From Aureimonas sp. SA4125 (GTDB lineage Bacteria; Pseudomonadota; Alphaproteobacteria; Rhizobiales; Rhizobiaceae), in contig NZ_AP025032.1 in NCBI RefSeq assembly GCF_019973775.1, positions 124,001 to 188,000 on the forward strand: a stretch of 64,000 nt of DNA, read 5' to 3'. The notes beneath the pieces were generated by a model. The model was not told the DNA's origin, searched no databases, and saw only the letters and a list, made by a program, of their open reading frames with translations. Shown piece after piece: positions 63,283 to 64,000 of this stretch (positions are counted from its first letter, which is position 1; every line of letters starts with the position of its first letter). The position numbers and the translations under genes are program-made.

Positions 63283-63425
63283 GGACCGCCCTCCGCGTTG
63301 GCAGATCCACCGGCGCGCGCGATGGACCTCGTGTCGGCGCAGCCTCGCATGCCAGCCTTAACGCGGGTCCGTCGACGCGCCGAAAGCCGGGGCCAATCGA
63401 TCGGGACGGTTGATGCGGGGTTAAG

Positions 63426-64000
63426 CTATTTCGTCCCGTACATCCGGTCGCCCGCGTCGCCGAGGCCGGGAACGATATAGCCCTTCTCGTTCAGATGGCT
63501 GTCGATCGAGGCGGTGAAGATCGGGATGTCGGGATGGGCGGCGCGAAAGCGCTCGATGCCTTCGGGCGCGGCGAGAAGGCAGAGGAAGCGGATATTGGAC
63601 GCACCGCGCTTCTTGAGCTGGTCCATCGCCGCGATGGCCGAATTGCCGGTCGCCAGCATCGGGTCGACGACGATCACCAGCCGGTTGACGAGATCCTCCG
63701 GCGCCTTGAAGTAGTATTCGACCGGCATCAGCGTCTCGTGATCGCGGTAGACGCCGATATGGGCGACGCGGGCGGCGGGCACGAGGTCGAGCATGCCCTC
63801 GAGGAGGCCGTTGCCGGCCCGCAAAATCGAGGCGAAGACGAGCTTCTTGCCCTCGAGAACAGGCGAATCCATTTCCACCAGCGGCGTCTCGATGCGCATG
63901 GTGGTGAGGTCGAGATTGCGCGTCACCTCATAGCAGAGGAGGGTTGAAATCTCCCGGAGAAGGCGGCGAAAGCTCGCCGTCGAGGTCTCCTTGTTGCGCA
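63426..64000 (-). CDS. upp: Uracil phosphoribosyltransferase, 5' end missing
   Basis: Converts uracil and PRPP to UMP, completing the pyrimidine salvage set. At least 191 of about 209 residues lie in the window. Family motifs are [79 protein letters not shown] (PRPP loop) and the C-terminal [18 protein letters not shown]. The gene continues past the right edge; the first few codons are not visible. Confidence 0.96.
   Translation of the reverse strand, partial: RNKETSTASFRRLLREISTLLCYEVTRNLDLTTMRIETPLVEMDSPVLEGKKLVFASILRAGNGLLEGMLDLVPAARVAHIGVYRDHETLMPVEYYFKAPEDLVNRLVIVVDPMLATGNSAIAAMDQLKKRGASNIRFLCLLAAPEGIERFRAAHPDIPIFTASIDSHLNEKGYIVPGLGDAGDRMYGTK

Overview
The window is GC-rich DNA from an alphaproteobacterium. 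The gene set points to the Hyphomicrobiales (Rhizobiales): cbtBA under a cobalamin riboswitch, an opgG/opgC/opgH periplasmic-glucan locus, rhizobial-style intergenic palindromes, SlyX, and a TIGR02281-type aspartic protease. An Aurantimonas/Aureimonas-like member would fit, but I cannot fix the genus from sequence alone. Coding density is high, and many start/stop codons overlap (ATGA or TGATG).

Layout. (1) 1-20800 is a cobalamin supercluster. On the minus strand a cobalamin riboswitch leads cbtB-cbtA-cobP, and further along tauE-cobQ. On the plus strand lie cbiX, a fusion of an RNase H-like domain with CobH, cobL, cobI, a CbiG-CobJ fusion, an inserted TumE/TumA-type toxin-antitoxin pair, and cobM. 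Then come cobK and cbiD (minus), cobB and cobD (plus), cobS (minus) and cobT (plus). Together these cover cobalt uptake, corrin ring synthesis, amidation and nucleotide-loop assembly. (2) 21100-25700 holds a small molybdopterin-fold periplasmic protein coupled to a GGDEF-EAL protein, a small membrane protein, and mmsA followed by a strong terminator. (3) 25700-31000 is the glucan locus opgG-(small gene)-opgH-opgC; a second OpgG/OpgD paralogue lies at 39578. (4) 31100-39300 holds galM, a MarR regulator, a short DHFR-like protein, pabB-pabA-pabC-like (folate precursor branch), an adenylate cyclase and sthA. (5) 41200-47100 holds a FucU/RbsD protein, a ParD/ParE pair with a broken toxin, a TauE exporter, an idonate/gluconate catabolic set (idnD, idnO, gntK) and an AT-richer Fic pair. 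(6) 47200-53500 holds MarR, a 1238-residue 5-oxoprolinase, tRNA-Ser(GGA) and msrA. (7) 53650-64000 is a nucleoside uptake and salvage region: Bmp-type binding protein, ATPase, a VOC protein, two permeases, cdd, pnp, deoC, deoA, and a partial upp at the right edge.

The most unusual points are the toxin-antitoxin pair translationally knitted into the cobalamin operon, the CobH fusion, the mixture of cobalt-early markers (CbiX, CbiD, CbiG) with aerobic-type names (CobL, CobI, CobK), a perfect 16-bp inverted repeat between cobS and cobT, a possible variant cobalamin leader before cbiX, and an overlapping small gene between opgG and opgH. No prophage, IS transposase or CRISPR array is visible.
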